Positions 36,948 through 50,136 of a stretch of 64,000 bases of DNA are shown in pieces (position 1 is the first letter of the stretch; each line of letters opens with the position of its first letter). This DNA comes from Rhynchosporium graminicola (lineage: Eukaryota; Ascomycota; Leotiomycetes; Helotiales; Ploettnerulaceae), in the NCBI GenBank assembly GCA_900074885.1, contig FJUW01000056.1:147930-211929 (forward strand). The letters are read 5' to 3'. Position numbers and translations under genes: made by a program. Under the pieces are notes generated by a model. The model was not told the DNA's origin. It saw only the letters and a list, made by a program, of their open reading frames with translations, and did no database searches.

Positions 36948-38835
36948 ATGAAGTTCATTTCCCTATCAATTGTACTTGCAGTACTCTTGGTATTGACCCT
37001 CACTTCAGCTCTCGGTTCTGGTCTCGAGCAGCGTCAAGGTCAAGTCATTGACTCTGCGCCTACTGTCGAAGAATGTGCCAGTACGTTATTTTTTTTCGAG
37101 TTCACGTTACGAAGAACTCTCAGCTTCGAATTACAAAACAAAACCATACTGACGCGTCGGCTTCCCAGATTCCCTTGACTGCTTGAGCGCTGCAGCCTGG
37201 TGGTCCGACTGTCAACGTGCCCATGTTATCGGCCAGCCCTTTGATCCCAGCTCCAACGTGCGATCATGTCTCTGTCCTCCAGGTCGCGCCATTCCCTCCC
37301 ATGTCGACTGGTCCTCCAAGCTCCACAATTGTATCGTCTGCGTTGAAAAGGCTACTGGAAAGCAGGCTGCGGATACCCACTTGTCTCTGCAGATCGAGCA
37401 GATCATTGGATCTCCGAGCGCCAAAGTCGGCTACTGCCATGGCACTTTAAGCACTCAGGAACTCGTCAAGAAGACAAAGGATCTGGCCAGAGCTAAGGAC
37501 TTCCCACTTGAACTACCAGAAACTATCTTGCGACTTAATAGCGAGAAAGTAACTCGGATTGTCACTACAAAGTAAGAGATATATCTTCTGTTTAGATCTG
37601 CGAATCTCGCTAATGTGTATCTGCAGGAATCTTTCAGACTCCATTCATTCTAACATCGACTCAGCTGTGTCAAGTGTACTGGCTCAGTCTGGCTTCACAC
37701 AGACTGAGCAATCGTCCACTCTAACAGCAGTCTTCAGTACCCAGTTCTCGACCTTTGAAGCTGTACCTATGGAAACCTTCCTTGCAAGCATTGCAACTGC
37801 AATTCCATCGGCTGTTTCTAACAATCAATTCTCGACCTTCGAAGCTGTCCCTATGTCATCGTTCCTTGCTAGTTTTGCAACCGCCATCCCATTGCCATCC
37901 CCTTCATTCTCCGACTCGTTAGAAAACCCTCACGGCAAAATCGTCCCCCATCCGTCTGGTACCACAGTCAAGACCTGTTCACACGATAACTGTCTCCGCC
38001 AAGCTATCCGCTCTGAACCAGCTGTGGCCAGCTTCTGCGCAGCATACACAAAGTCTCTTAAGTCAGCTCCTAGTGGCATCCCAAACCCCCTTCCAGCATG
38101 TGATGACTCCCCAGCTAGAATGTCTTCTGCTTGCAGTTGCCTCGCTAGTCGTACTTCCTTAAGCACGAGTGCTTCGTCTACATCTGCACAGATTTCAACC
38201 ATCAAGGCCCCTGACCCTGATATGACTGCGCAGACTTCTACAGCTCCCAAATTGCCATCTTTGATGTCGTCCTCTACAGCTCCAATATCAACTCTACGTT
38301 CGAACCTAGGACGTTTGAGATGGGCATCACTTCCCGCTTCTTCAGAGGTTTCCGATTGCCGTCGTGAGTAGAAAATCCCTGCATTCCAAGGCATCCAGCT
38401 AATCGCATTATCAATAGGCTCTACCGAGTGCCTGGGAGCATCTGATATTTTCTCGACCTGTGCAGCTGAAGAGCACAAGCTTGGAGGCAACGTCAAGTCC
38501 TGCTTCTGCACTACCAACCAAGCATCGTAAGTTTTATATCTCCCCCTCACTTGTCACTGATCCTGAGACTCAACAGATGGACATCCTCCCTCTCTATCTG
38601 CGCCGCTTGTATCGCCAAGAGCCTCCCAGACAGCCCTCCTTCGACCGCACCAGCAGGCCGCGACTTGATGGTCCAAGTCGTTGATATGACTGCTTCGATC
38701 TACTGCGAACCTGATAGCCAGGGTAGTCTGAAGAGATTGACAAAGGCTGGGTGGATCATAACGGCTTATTTGCAGAGTCCTGTCATGCTCTTCGATATGT
38801 CGTATGTTAATCATGCTTTTCATATTCCGAATTGA
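36948..38835 (+). CDS. Secreted Cys-rich protein with duplicated cysteine module (five exons)
   Basis: Exons 36948-37080, 37169-37571, 37627-38363, 38418-38526 and 38577-38835 give 546 residues. All phases close, with branch sites such as CGCTAATG and AGCTAATC. Signal peptide at residues 1 to about 23. A first module has Cys at 49, 59, 78, 80, 99, 102 and 134. A Ser/Thr-rich middle contains a 28-residue tandem duplication starting QFSTFEAVPM. A second Cys cluster follows at about 310-375. A final module has Cys at 429, 439, 453, 455, 469, 472 and 504. The last exon contains a good GTATGT donor at 38802 with an acceptor at about 38871, so the C-terminus may instead be MSMEDIQ. I do not recognise a named domain. 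A secreted or wall-associated role is inference; the CFEM spacing is not matched. Confidence 0.78.
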
Positions 38836-41800
38836 GATATGCTTATACATATTTTGCTGAGATCTGGATAGTATGGAGGACATTCAGTAAGGATCTTGAA
38901 AGCTGGTGGAAGGATATGTAGTTCTGGTGATATGGCTCTCGAAGTGGTCGTCGATTGGCTTTCTTGAACATAGGTAGTCTAGACTAGGCGCCGAGAACCT
39001 CTTCGTGCGAGCTGAAAAATAGAGAATTACTCTAACGTAAGAATGCATTTCAGCGACAGTGAAATCATAGCTCCTGGCTATTTATTACTATTATTAAGCG
39101 GCTTTACCTGTAAAAGGAGCTTTGCTTTAAAGAATATATCAAGACGTGTGTCATTCCTGCAGGTAATAGAGACGAGATCTTTTCGCCACGTTCAAGGACC
39201 CAAGGTAAACAAAAGATAATTATTCGAGAAAAAAAAATCTTGTTATTCACAGATTCAATCTAATCAGGGAAGGTCAATTGTTTTAGCATATGCTGTATTG
39301 TAAAACTTGATATCAGTGCTTATTATTATAATATAACCTTCTCTATCTTGGTCTTCGCACCGACGCGCAATAAGATCACTTTAAAATCTACCTGTAACCT
39401 AGGAACACTTCATGTCACTATTTTCTCTGATGCCCGTGGACGTCTTCCGAGGTCCTGTACGTGCATTGTATAATATGTATATCTGCACACGTTCAAAGGT
39501 TAGCTCGATTCGAGACTGCAGATGGTATATGCCTCCTATGATCGAGTAAATCCCAGATTTAGAGAATTGGTCTGGGTGAACAATAATCCAGGTTTTAGCG
39601 TCCATTTGAGGCATATTCGTAATGTGAGGGTCGACGTAATGCTTGTTGATCTTCGCAAGGAGACCAACATCGATACAGCCATAAATAAGGACAGTAAGTA
39701 AAATATGTCTGGGGCATATGGCCTCGTTTGCCAATTCTCTGCATGTTCATGAGCGAATTGGAAATTTGGATAGCAATTGAGAAATGAAGCCAGGTCTTTC
39801 ATCCGAACCCTTGCTACCTGTGGATATGCATAAGACTGTTAAGACATATTCCTTCATGTCTCCGCCTAGACTCCTCTTCTAATAACTTCTCACTTTAAAC
39901 CGCACTGATTAAAATACATAAAGCTCAAGGTTGAAGCTCCCCTGAAGTCAATGGCCCACGTCGTGTATGTGTATATTTATAGGAGCAATAGATACTAGAA
40001 AGGAAGGGAAGAAGAAAAATTTACAGAACTTTGGGCTGATGATTATGAATATAAACCTTTCCCCGATAGATTGATCTTGTTTGTTGTGACATCGACGGGT
40101 ATATGTAAGAACTGGATGGGGTTATCAGAGGCTCTTAGCATACGTGGTGCTGTTAGTCTAATGGTAGAAAAGGTAAGAGCTGGTAAAAAATGGTCTCGCT
40201 CAGATTGGATGTTTCATAGAGTATATGTTTTTGGGGGAGGGGTCAGCTTGATCACAATATGAAGCCGCTCATCAATGTTATGAAGTACAAGAGACAGAGA
40301 AAGGCTTTATACCGCGCGCTTCAAGATCGCGGTGTGTTAGTTTTTGTAAATATAGGAACTCATCGCTATAGTCCTCGCAATGTTCTCGATGCTTCAAGTC
40401 ATGCTAATTATGAGTTATGAAGAGTGAATCAAAGACTCTCTGAGCAGAACAGCACAGTCTCTTTGATTATGTTCGAAGAATTAGAGAAGCGGTGAAGCAA
40501 GACAATGAGATAATGAAAAATAATGAATAAGGGTGTCGGCGTCAGTTTCTCAAGAACACCTATTCACGCCGTCCTGAAAATCCTGGCGATACCGAGAGTT
40601 TCACCAGTCTCCTATGGTTGCACATATCAAGTGGAGAGCAAAAATTAGGATATTTATTACCTCGATATCTCGATCGTCACTTAAGAGCTATAAGCCCCGG
40701 AAAATATCTATCACATGAAGTGGGATTCCATAATTATTCTATACTGTGACCATTGAATATGAGTTGTAATTCAGAGTTCGAGAAGAAGAGTTGGAGCTGA
40801 AGGAAGAACCTTACTCACACGCTTACTTCTACATGGACTTCCAAGAAAGCCTCGTCACGCATAATCAAGCTGAAAGGTTCGACCGGCATAGCAGATAACA
40901 TCTGAACGAGACTGACTTGAGGATAGGCCGAATATCGGAATTATAGCTTGAACGATAGCAGGAGCGGAAATTTGTCTAGGGTCCTGAATCTAGTATAATT
41001 CATCACACCTATATCAGCGATATCAAGTTCGAGACCTTTAGCTGCCTATGTCTCAGCTTTATGTATCCTTCGAAAATCGAAAAGTAGTATAGCTGGATCG
41101 TATTTGAGTGAGTGCCGGCTAGGCCTTACCTCGGAGACCAAACCTAACAATTCGAAAAGCTTCAGTGCCGACTCTTGAATGAGCAAAAAGTCTGGCACAG
41201 AAAAATTGATGATCGCATTCAATGTTCATGGATGGATTGCCAAGTACTTTCATGACTATCACGCCCTTGGTGTTTCGCTGTGCTGGATTGGGAAATGTCT
41301 TGTTGGGGTGTACAGTAGGCCGAGTGGTCAACCTCAAGAACCCCTCCTAGATCACAACATGGTCCGACGAATATAATTCAACCGAACCGGGGCTTGAATA
41401 TGTTTCGAGTAACAATTACGCAAAATGTAAAAAAAGTTGTATTTAAGAAACACGAGGGCGGGAAGAACGAATTTACAAAGTTTAGAAATGATATTATATC
41501 AATTTGCTCCATCTACAATAATTGACTGATGTAATAACTCCCTTCAAAACTTGCTTATGAGTAAAGCAGCGAATTTAAGCGATGCACTTTCAGCGAACAC
41601 CGAAACCTGGTTCGTAGATCTGTAAGTGATGCGAAAGGAAAAGAAATATGCAGATTAAAAAGAGGAAACAACCGCGAATTGGGCAAAATACTCGTCATGA
41701 TACAATTCGTAGTTAAGCAAAAGGAAAAGTGTAGGAAGACTGCTTGAGAACGGACCTCAAAGTTGCAACTCACAACAGCGGACTCCAAAAAAGAAGAAAA

Positions 41801-43129
41801 TATGAGTTCAAGTCGAAACAATATAAAAGGGTCATCTCACCGATGACAGCACTTCGGAAGACATAAACCCACATTTCCCAGGCTAGGTCTTTCCCCCACT
41901 ATCCTGACGCAACACAGCTGTCAGGCAAATTTTAAAGCTTCGCGTGGCCTGGATCATGGCCTAATCGATTGAGTGAGAACTCTAAAGCATAAGGACACGA
42001 AATCTGGAGAGGCGTTGCCAGAGTCTATCAGACCAGGACCGTCTGAACGAAGGACTGGAGTGGATGCATCGCTCCCATCGTCTGAAGTCTAGGTCGACGG
42101 GACTTGCTCCTCGGGCCCATTGCATTATCGTATGGTGACATATTTACGGGACTACGCATATTATAGAGTCAGGATCTTGGTTGTGCGGTTTCAAACGTCT
42201 GTGGACACAGCCGACCGTTTGAACACCGGCCTTGGCTGAGGCTGCATCCGTCTCAGGACCCTGACTCCCCTGACAGGTACTTGACAGGGAACTAATAAGC
42301 TTAATTGGGCCACGACCTAGTGTACGCTTGCATGAGGCTCAGCTTGAAGATGATTCTGGACTCTTGACACTTGCCAGGGTCATTCGTCTGAATTTAAAGA
42401 CTTTTTCAATCTGTTATTGATAAGCGTCCAAAGAAGCGAGAAGAATAGACTAAAGGGATGGGGAAGCGAGAAGCGTTACTTCAAGGCAATGGAAGTGTTT
42501 CCCGAGAATTTTCCAATCTACTGAATGCGCATCTCCTCCTGATCTCCTTGAATCTCTTTCTCGTTTTATATCCCGAATATTACAGCCTCATTCTCGGCGG
42601 CTTGCCATCCGTGGCGGGGAGAATATCGGTCAACGGCGCATCACTTGGCAATTTCCCTTGGGACACTTGGCAGGAACACCATCCAACTTCCAAGTCTCCG
42701 TGTTTGCAAAAGAGAACTGGAAAAAGACGAGAAAGATCCCAGAAAGTACATAGAACCGATAACAAGCCCCATGTCATATCATTTCGATCCCGGTTCCTCC
42801 TACTCATCCTCCCAAGATGGAGCCGAGCGCTCAGATAAAATCAGTTTTCTCAAGTGCTGATGTTTCCTCACTGACTCTCTGCCTCTTCCATCTATTCCCG
42901 ACCTTCCTTCTAATTATCCGTTACCAAACTTCTTTGAATTCTTCCAATACGGATAATTCATTCTGGTTGCTGGTCGGCTTTACGTTCTTTACTTGCTGTG
43001 CAAAATACATATTACTTTCTTCTTTATTTTACTTTCGATATATCTCGATTCAACTACCTCGACGACAATTTCACACGATACTAGTCACTTACACACAACA
43101 CTCATTCTTCAGTATAATCTTCGATCATC
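38836..43129. other. Long intergenic region (4.3 kb) without a supported gene
   Basis: AT-rich, with scattered stops in all frames. A protein-like stretch on the minus strand (39399-39802) shifts frame partway and matches nothing I know. The last about 250 bp before 43130 are strongly pyrimidine-rich and look like promoter and leader of the Kre9-type gene. Confidence 0.6.
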
Positions 43130-44984
43130 ATGTCGACTTCGTTCTTCTCCAGGGCAGCATTGCTGTTATGTGCGCTTCGTTTAGCTGCTGCGAATATTAT
43201 GAGTCCAAAGGCGGGAGAATCAGTAGACCTGAATAATGAATATGAAGTCAAGTGGGAAACCCAAGGTTTGGTAGAACCTTTGAAGATGCACCTTGCACCC
43301 GGTGGAGCCACAGACTTGAGCACAATCATCAGCATGTTGAGCCGTAAGTCACATTAACCTCATGACGGCGGATGTTTGCTGACCCCAACAAGCAAGTGCA
43401 CCAAATTCCGGGTCCTGGAAGTGGAAGCCCTCAAGTTCAACTCCAAAACACGAGTCGTTCACGATAATCATTGTTGACAAGGGAGGACATTCGGTGTATG
43501 GACAACCTTTCAAGATGTACGGCTGGGGACAAACTCCGCCACCAGCACACACCGTTTCACCACCACCGCCTCCACCAGTTGCACATAGTTTGGCACCACT
43601 ACCACCACCACCTACCCATAATACCATCATAATTACTGAGATCCATTCCACGGCCACAGCAGCGCCTGTGCATATGGCTCCTCCTCCACCACATTCGATG
43701 GTAGAGCCATCGGTTCACAACACAATCACATCTACCGAAATCCATTCGGCACCACCTATGTCTACCTCAATAGTTGCTCCTGTCGTTGTACCCCCTCCAA
43801 TGGTCGAGACCCCGAGCAGAATCACCCTCACCGAAATTCATTCCACATCCACAGCCGCAGCTGTAGTGACATTTGCACCAGTCGTTTCAACGGTTTTGCT
43901 CACATCGGTCCATGTGTCTACCGGCGCCCCAGTGCTTGAGACAATCGCAGCTCCAGTCATTGTCGAGACTGCCATTATTCACACGTCCATAATGGTCAAC
44001 ACGCCCCCTCCAGTTGCGGAAACTAAGTTCTTCAACGTCACCCAGACTTCTGTTGCTCAGCACATTTCTCAAGTGGTCGTGACTTCTGTTCTCGCACCAA
44101 TCATAAACACGATCCAACTCGCTCCTTTGATTCAAACGCACCAAGTTGCCCCAATCCTCAGTACCGAGATCATTGCACCGATCATCAAGACTGTTCCCCA
44201 GGCCCCGATTATGACAACCGAGTACCAGCAACCAATCGTAAAGACCATCCTGGTCACCGAGACTCCAGCTCCAATTATCAAGAGTATCTCCGTACCGCCT
44301 CTGCTGGTCACCGAGACCAAGGCACCGGTTATCATGACCCTCACTCAAGCTCCGGTAATCTCTACGATTGTCCAAGCACCACAACTCGTCACATCCATTC
44401 CGGCTCCTCTCCTGCTCACTCAGCAAGTGACAGAGCTCATGACAACTGCAGTCGTCTCCCAGAAGATTGAGATTATCGAGTCTCACCAAAACGCCATTTC
44501 TGTCACAGAGCTCATCACCCAACACGTTAAAGCGACGGTGACTACACACTCAGTCATCACATCAACCCCAGCTGCTATGAAGAACACCATCGTAGTAACC
44601 GAGATCCACTCCTCATCAATCGCAGTCACAGCCCCAGCCGGTGTCGTCAATACCATCATCTCCACCGAAATGCATTCTTCTTCAGTACTCCGTATCACCT
44701 CGACCGAGATCCATTCTTCCTCTACACCAGCCATCGCCACACCTCCGCCTTTCACGAACGTGACCGAGGTCGTAGCCAGCTCGCTCACTACTCTCGCTAC
44801 CTCGACTTCGTCCGCACTCGCCATCCCACAATCAGGATTCACCTCCTCATTCAGCTTGGGCTCGCCGTCCGGAACAGGCGTCGGCGCTCTCCCTACACAA
44901 TTCACGGGTGCAGCAAACACGAGAAATGTCATCTCAGGCGGAGTATGGGCGGCAGTCGGTGGAGCAATGGTGTTGATAATTTAA
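43130..44984 (+). CDS. Kre9/KNH-type GPI-anchored Ser/Thr-rich wall protein (two exons)
   Basis: Exons 43130-43343 and 43393-44984 flank a 49-bp intron (GTAAGT, branch GCTGACC, acceptor ACAAG) and give 601 residues. Signal peptide at 1 to about 21, then an N-terminal Ig-like Kre9/KNH domain to about 115 (IMSPKAGESVDL, YEVKWETQG, GSWKWKP, SFTIIIVDKGGHSVYGQPF). A long Pro/Thr/Val-rich region follows with six copies of a (I/S)TEIHS motif and many API(I/M)KT-like units. The C-terminus is a hydrophobic GPI-type signal (VISGGVWAAVGGAMVLII) after a small-residue omega region. KNH-domain proteins sit at the plasma membrane or wall and are linked to beta-glucan assembly; the exact role here is unknown. 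Confidence 0.85.
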
Positions 44985-45369
44985 GATCTTTGAGCTTTGG
45001 GACACAGCTCGGTAACGATAACCGGATTCGAGGACTAAGCGAGTAGGTCGTCAGATAACTGTGAATGAGTACGGAGAAGTGGGTGATAGAATAGATACGA
45101 TACCGAGGATAAGTCGTTCTCTCAGAAATCTTTAGCCAATAGACTTGGTTTGCTTCTTTCAGAGACAAGCTTGTCGGTTCTTTTCAAGATGTATATAATG
45201 TTATGCGGGTCTTTTGGAATCCCATTGAATGGCTTGACTTGAATTGAACCTAACAAAATCAAATTTGACATTATCATCCTTCAAACACTCAAATCGTTGC
45301 TCTGAAGTGGTGGTATCAGTCCCTTGAGCACAATTTTAGATTGATATCAAGACATACCTTCACCTGGAA
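44985..45369. other. Tail-to-tail spacer, no gene seen
   Basis: 385 bp between the 3' ends of the convergent Kre9-type gene and CorA-like gene. Both 3' UTRs must lie here and may overlap. Confidence 0.7.
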
Positions 45370-48300
45370 TCACACGTAACTTTCCTTACTCCCATATATC
45401 GTTCTTGATCTGCGGAGTGGCGCATTATAGACCGGCTCATCATACCTGTCCCTTCTCCCCGTCCCTGCACTCTCATACCGGTCTTTCACCATCACATAAT
45501 TCCGAGGATTCCTCCTCCACAGGTTCTTGAAGCCTTCTTGGAAATTGTTCAATTCGCCAGCCCAAGCCAAACATAAAGTAATCACCAGTATCGTCAACGG
45601 TAGTGCCGTCGCCCAGTATACCCACTGCGCATAAGGCATGTCACGGACATCAGACGTATTCATGCCCATGATCCCCGCCACAGTGCCGAGGGGAAGAAAA
45701 ATAATAGTGACGATAGTGAAAGCGTAGATCGCAGCTTCTTGCCGATCTTTGTTAGAATCGATCTTCTGGATGTTCTGTACCACAAATTAGCATTTCCCCA
45801 TAATGATATCCGAGGTTCATTATGCCGTACCCACTCCCCAAGCTCTGATGCTATCTCGCGCATTTCCCTGAATCCTCGGATTCGATTCTCTACAAGTGCA
45901 AGATTATCTTGGATGATTAGACTTTGAACACCCGCTGAATCCGTATGCATGATATGCCCTTTTGTACGAGCAGCCGATCGTCGTGCATATCCAGCATCGG
46001 GATACTCTAAATCTTCACGTGCATTCCCACGAGAGGTATTAAAACCGCGCTGTGCTTGTCGCAGGATGTATTGTTGAGCATCTAGTGTCTCGCTGATCAC
46101 TTCGATTTCCTGTTTCAGACAGACTATTCTGTCTTGATGATTTCGATCCAGAGGATTGCCTTCGATGTCGGATTGCTGATAGATGGTCAGTTATCGTACC
46201 CGCTGTCACCTATAGAATTACTTACTAAAGTCTTGAGATACTCCAGATATGTGTCCGAAACGTCAGCAGCAGAGCCTTTGTGTTCTTGCGACAGTTGGAA
46301 AGCAATCAAAGATGCAAACTCAAATGGCTGAAAGACCGCATAGTCAAAAAGGTTCGCTTTGGACAGCCCCGAGATTGCTTTCCTAGTCCCTCGAATGACG
46401 AGATCATGACATATAGACATCTGGGTTTCGAAAAGTCCCGTGTCTTCTGCAGAGAATGTGAGTGCCAAGACCAGATGCAGCCAGGCTATTGTAAGCTCTT
46501 CCGGCATTTTGATATCTGATCGATCTGGCAAAGGAACATGATCTAAGTAATCCTTGAATGGCGAAGTGACTTTGTTGAGTAGTTCAAGCCAGTTTAGCAA
46601 CGCGGATGCAGTGAAATCGGCTTGCGTGTAGCGATTTGGCGTTCCTCGGGATCTGCCAGGATTTGCATCGGTAATAGACTAAGTGAGATGAGTACAGTTG
46701 AAAAGCATACAAAATTTGCAAACTACCTTCAATAGCATGGATAGAGCTCCCCAGTACTTGGAGGTCGTCGGAGCCTGTGAACCAGGAGGTAGGAAGAACC
46801 TGAATAGTAACTCTGCGGCATTTAATACACCCACCAAATTTTCATATGTTGTGATTACCGTTTCTTCAGCTGAAAGGGCATCTGGCTTCAGGCCGGAGAG
46901 AAGAACATACAGTTCTGATCGTTCACTACTTTGTGTAGATTGACATCTGTTATATGTCAAGCGGTGACTGATATCAGTTTTCGAACTGAGATAAGTGTCG
47001 ATCTCTGCTAGATCGTCGTCGACCCCTTGACTCTCAAAGCCTGTCAATACGTAGTCAACATTTACTGCTGTGACGGGTGATCCGACATCACGGCTAGCGT
47101 TTCGAGAGTTGATCCAGGTAAAAACGCGGAACTCTTCTTTGGACTGGTCAATTGATTGCTTCTTGGACCTGCTGGACCTCCGCTGATCTGTCGGGCGCAG
47201 CAATGGCTCGGGAGTGGAGCTACTACCTATTTCTGGTACCTCTAAGTTACCCTCAGCATCATCTGTTAAGCTTTCTTCATATAGAAGAACCCCTTTCGCT
47301 GGCTCTGATTGCTTCGGCGTTCTGCTTGTGTCAGATCTACAGTACATGATTCCTTCAGGATTACTTACTGAAAGTCGACAAGGAGTCGCAAAGTCGTTTT
47401 CTTTGCGATAGTGAGTATTCTTGGCCACTCTGAAGCTGTGATCGGCTTCTCTTTATAAGTGACCTCAACCTTGAGTGGCCAAAATTCACTGAAATGTGAT
47501 ACGAAACCCTGAAAATGAAGTCAGCACCTGAAAATTCTAAGCAGAGCGAGTCAACTCACAAACCAGGATTGACATTCTTTTAGAGGAAGAGCCCAGAGTA
47601 AAGAGTTCTTTGTTGACACGAGGATACTAATGCAGGCCAGTGCAGGTCGAGCGTCAGGGTTTGGGAGGATGGAGATACAATCTCCTTGAACGGCTTTCAT
47701 CGAAATTCGTGCACACGAAACGACCAAGGCTAGAAATCTTAGTATACAAATTCCAGAGCCATGAGTGATTAAATATGGGCTTACAGTCATCCAAAATGAG
47801 AAACCACACTTGGGCAATATGGAAACAATGTTCCGGGAGTGTATCCTGCAGGTAACATACCGCTTGTTTCATATCTCTTCCTTTCTGAACCAACGCAAAT
47901 CTGGCTTGAAGGAGAGTTCGCATAGGATGAGAAGTCGGTTTCAATCCCAAAATTGTCCCATATTTAGCTAGGCAAAAGTATGGAGCACACATCCAGGAAA
48001 TGCTTCTAGCCTTAGCAGACGTCGACTTTTTCTCTTCCGCCAGATTTTCCTGTATAAATGAAGGCACCATGAATCTCGTCCTCCCTTTCGTGGCTGTTTG
48101 CAGAGGCTTGTCGTAAACTTTCTTCGCGCGCCGCAGAATTTTCGCGATGGCGGTTGTTTCATTATCTGTGAGTTTTGGTATTGTAAGGGCATTATGCTGT
48201 CAATATCAATATACCGAAGTGTAAAAGTGCTGGCCTTCCTACCTCGAAATTTTCAAAGTCCATGCTTTGGTCTTCAAAGTGACTGAATTTGTCAGATTAA

Positions 48301-50136
48301 CCATATAATTAGCGAAAAAATGAACAGAACTTACACCCATCTGAAAACCGAAGCTGCCCCTTTGGAATCTTTCGGAGAGGGATCAGGGTTGAGGGTCAGT
48401 TGAACGGCATGAGACCCTCCAATCACACCATCGCCAATATATTGAGACTGAAACACATGGTAAGTAGTGCCTGATTGAGATTCTGATTTAGGCGAGCTTC
48501 CAGAGTTTGGCTCATCCTTTTCTGATGGATCGGATATATCAGAAGCTGAACTCAGGAGACTGTCCGTTCCTCTTAGACTTTTGCTGTGGCGCGAAAGAGT
48601 AAATCGATAGGCTTCCTGTGAATATCCCAGATCAGGCTCGCTTAAATCACCTGGAAGCGGATCATAGTCCTCACTATAATAGTGGTTTGAAACGCGACTA
48701 TGAATTGGTACAGATCTGACAGAGGGAAATTTGGATCGACTTTGGTCACGATACCTTTCGGCATACATTGATGGATAAATACCAGGAATATCCTTACTAA
48801 CACGTTCGAACGTGACGTTGTCTGGTTCACGATCATTATAGATGCGAGTACTGATAATGGCAGGCGTGGCCGCAGAAGGTGACGGAGGGGAACAGGATCT
48901 GGACCTTAGCTGTCTTCTGCTCGAAGACATTTCCCAATCACCGCCAGCAGCATCGTGATACCCAGGCTTCTTAAGGATGATAGGAGGTGGCGGTGGAGGT
49001 GGTACCCAAGACCGGTAATCATGATCCCCGGGACGGTAATACTCGTTAGGTTCGAAGCTAAAGGGGTTCCGTCTATAATCTGAATATTTGGGACTCCGGT
49101 CTCTTCTCCTTCTAATATCTAGGAAATCTTCATCATCATAAGTAGTCGTCCGTCGGCGAGGTGGCGAAATGTAACCACCTGGACGGTATGAGGAAATAGT
49201 TGGGACGAGATAAGAACTTCGCCTTACTTCTCGATTCGGAGGTCGATGCCGAGATGGTCGAGAAAATCGATCATTACTTTTCACATGAGGGTCACGAGGG
49301 CCTCGGTATTTTGAGTCCCACTCATCATCAGAGTCGTACCTGATAGCACCTTGATATGGTACCGGACGAAGACGGTATGATGGCTCGACAGCCTCCACTT
49401 GAGACCGAGGCCCTGATCCGACCTCTGGACGACCTGGCCGAGCCCAATCTTCGACTTCATAATCGTCAACGTAGCTATGTGCTCGACTGTCGGAAGACCG
49501 AGCGAAAGGCTGCCCACAATTGCGGTACCTAGACTCAGGATAAGAATCTTCGCGAGCCCGTCGTATTGGTAAACTACGATCGTACTCGTCGGAGTAGTGT
49601 GGAAGTTCTGACGCTTCACCGGCAACACGAGAAGACACAAAATAGCTGGGCATGTATACGGTATCCCCTTCACTGAGAAAATCGCCTTGTGAGTCTCGAG
49701 TCCTTGCCCTCGAGGGTCTGTTAGGACACACTTCGGTTGGAGAAGAAGGTCGTCTTGGAGAATCATCATCCTCTAGGCTCCGCGCTCGAAAGCGTTCATA
49801 AAGACGCCCTGTTTCTTCGGGGTAGGACTGTCGAATGGAAGAGGGCGACGAAGTCTGCCTTTCGCGATCACCAAAGAAGGGACTCCTTCCCCGACCAGGT
49901 CGTTCGCTCGATCGATCACGTGAGCTCTGCCGAGCTGGTCTTCTTCGTCTCGTCGAATCTTCCCCTAATATTGCTATTGGACTGGCGAAGCGCACAGGTA
50001 AAGTTTGTTCGCGCCGTGAGACAGGTGTAGGTTGAGGCAGAGGAGGATAAAGACGGTCAGAAGCTTGTTCCGAGGCGGAGGCCAACGCTTCGGGACGAGC
50101 CTCTTCGTCGGCTTCCTCAGACACATAAGGTTCCAT
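45370..50136 (-). CDS. CorA-like metal ion transporter with long disordered N-terminus (nine exons)
   Basis: Exons 50136-48335, 48282-48215, 48165-47785, 47729-47560, 47508-47369, 47321-46727, 46678-46226, 46175-45831 and 45774-45370 sum to 4359 nt, 1452 residues, all in phase. Introns are 47-56 bp; the donor at 48214 is GTATAT and the acceptor at 47322 was chosen over a 32-nt alternative. The first 600 residues are Arg/Ser/Asp/Tyr-rich and disordered, with a poly-Pro stretch (WVPPPPPPP). Folded sequence begins in exon 2. The last exon has the CorA signature GMN at 1355-1357 between two membrane helices (AIYAFTIVTIIFLPLGTVAG and YWATALPLTILVITLCLAW), then a basic tail. Family members move Mg2+ or other divalent cations. 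In filamentous fungi many such multi-domain CorA proteins are uncharacterised, so transport here is inferred. Confidence 0.85.

Noticed and set aside
42458..42838. 126-codon frame upstream of the Kre9-type gene
   Set aside because: No signal peptide or domain, and it overlaps other frames in a pyrimidine-rich promoter region.
43887..44549. 220-codon minus-strand frame antisense to the Kre9-type gene
   Set aside because: Shadow of the repetitive Thr/Val/Ile codons. Its sequence (Cys/Asp/Asn/Leu-rich) has no domain and no start context.
47337..47368. 32-nt intron in the CorA-like gene (GTAAGT to CTGTAG)
   Set aside because: In phase but shorter than any other intron here. The acceptor at 47322 gives 47 nt with a CTGAC branch site and is preferred.
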